Shown: positions 63,521 to 64,000 of the stretch, piece by piece | Layout of the letters: each line of letters starts with the position of its first letter | Numbering within the stretch: position 1 is the stretch's first letter | NCBI RefSeq assembly: GCF_023159225.1 | Contig: NC_063174.1 | Coordinates: 27,611,983-27,675,982 of the forward strand | Origin: Perognathus longimembris pacificus | Lineage: Eukaryota > Chordata > Mammalia > Rodentia > Heteromyidae | Direction: 5' to 3' | DNA: 64,000 bases | Program-made: the position numbers and the translations under genes | The notes under the pieces: generated by a model | What the model was told of the DNA's origin: nothing | The model's database searches: none | The model's input: only the letters and a program-made list of their open reading frames with translations

Positions 63521-64000
63521 GTAACCACATAATTGTTTTCTTACTGCTGATTTTTTTTTCAATAATGAATTTTTAAAGGTCAATTTAATTTAATGTTGTA
63601 AAGAACTAAAACATATTGAGCTTGCATTTACAAAGTGCACCTTAAAATACCCAAGACTTTGATATTTGCTCTGTTTAATAAGCTGTATCACTACATCTAG
63701 GCAAAGATGTATCTTTGGAGCAAAAGCAAGTTGGTGTTTTACTCATTTACAGAGTGGGAGAACACAACATGGAGAACTATGGGGCATTATAGTCATAGGG
63801 TTTAAATGAATCAATGAAAGGAACAGGGATAGCTCATATTGGAGCTATCTCAACTCTACAAATGTATGTTTTGTTGTTTAGAAACCAAATCTATGTCAAG
63901 CAATAAAATAACTCCCAAGTTGGCTAGTTAATAGAAAAGAATGTAGAAAAGGACTTAGATTTGAGCTTCTGTTAGATTGCTTCAGAGAAGGTTTAAGGTG
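63521..64000 (+). other. Start of intron 16
   Basis: AT-rich intron to the window edge. No feature recognised. Confidence 0.8.

Larger units (their letters stand above)
60154..63322 (+). other. Intron 15 (3.2 kb)
   Basis: SINEs at 61355-61565, 61593-61735, 61748-61967 and 62044-62265, an AC microsatellite (62278-62318) and a CTC/CTT-rich run (63174-63202). 60180-60520 is less AT-rich than its surroundings and unexplained. 60521-61354 and 62319-63173 are plain AT-rich intron. Confidence 0.8.

Overview
The window is mammalian nuclear DNA. It carries the 5' two-thirds of one protein-coding gene on the + strand, ARID4A (AT-rich interaction domain 4A, also called RBBP1/RBP1). The gene starts near the left edge and runs off the right edge. 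I read sixteen coding exons (1,850 nt; 616 complete codons plus two bases) with no frameshift or stop. They encode the N-terminal Tudor region, the RBB1NT/PWWP-like domain, the ARID DNA-binding domain, acidic linkers and the first half of the chromo-barrel. The rest, including the RB-binding LxCxE region known from the family, lies beyond position 64000.

The repeats identify the animal. The introns hold about 36 copies of a dimeric SINE of about 200 bp. Its left half is an ID-like, tRNA-Ala-type monomer. Its right half matches the arrangement described as IDL-Geo, which is reported only from Geomyoidea (kangaroo rats, pocket mice, pocket gophers). About 30 copies of a second composite join a 7SL/B1-like left half to the same right half. 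B1-ID dimers, single B1-like, ID-like and Geo monomers, and rodent-type L1s complete the set. I infer a geomyoid rodent; the species cannot be read from the sequence.

Layout: 1-374 CpG-rich 5' region and ATG exon; 374-6.5 kb coding exons 2-4; 6.5-14.7 kb an intron with an old L1 split by a Tigger-like DNA transposon, itself split by SINEs; 14.7-20.8 kb coding exons 5-7; 20.8-33.1 kb an intron with a solo LTR (24173-24628) and a decayed gammaretrovirus-like provirus on the - strand (24933-31458) with 4-bp target duplications; 33.1-36.2 kb coding exons 8-10, with an L1+SINE composite between exons 9 and 10; 36.2-47.2 kb a comparatively repeat-poor intron containing an exact RFX X-box; 47.2-50.3 kb coding exons 11-14 (ARID domain), where an L1 insertion sits 8 nt after the exon 13 donor and has duplicated that donor; 50.3-59.9 kb an intron with two long L1 ORF2 remnants; 59.9-63.5 kb coding exons 15 and 16.

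The points most worth a second look are the duplicated splice donor at exon 13, a free-standing Geo monomer with its own tail and target duplication, sharing of the Geo half between two SINE families, L1 composites that suggest template switching, a young SINE subfamily with diagnostic bases, the X-box, and the unassigned block inside the provirus. All coordinates and alignments were read by eye; no search was run.
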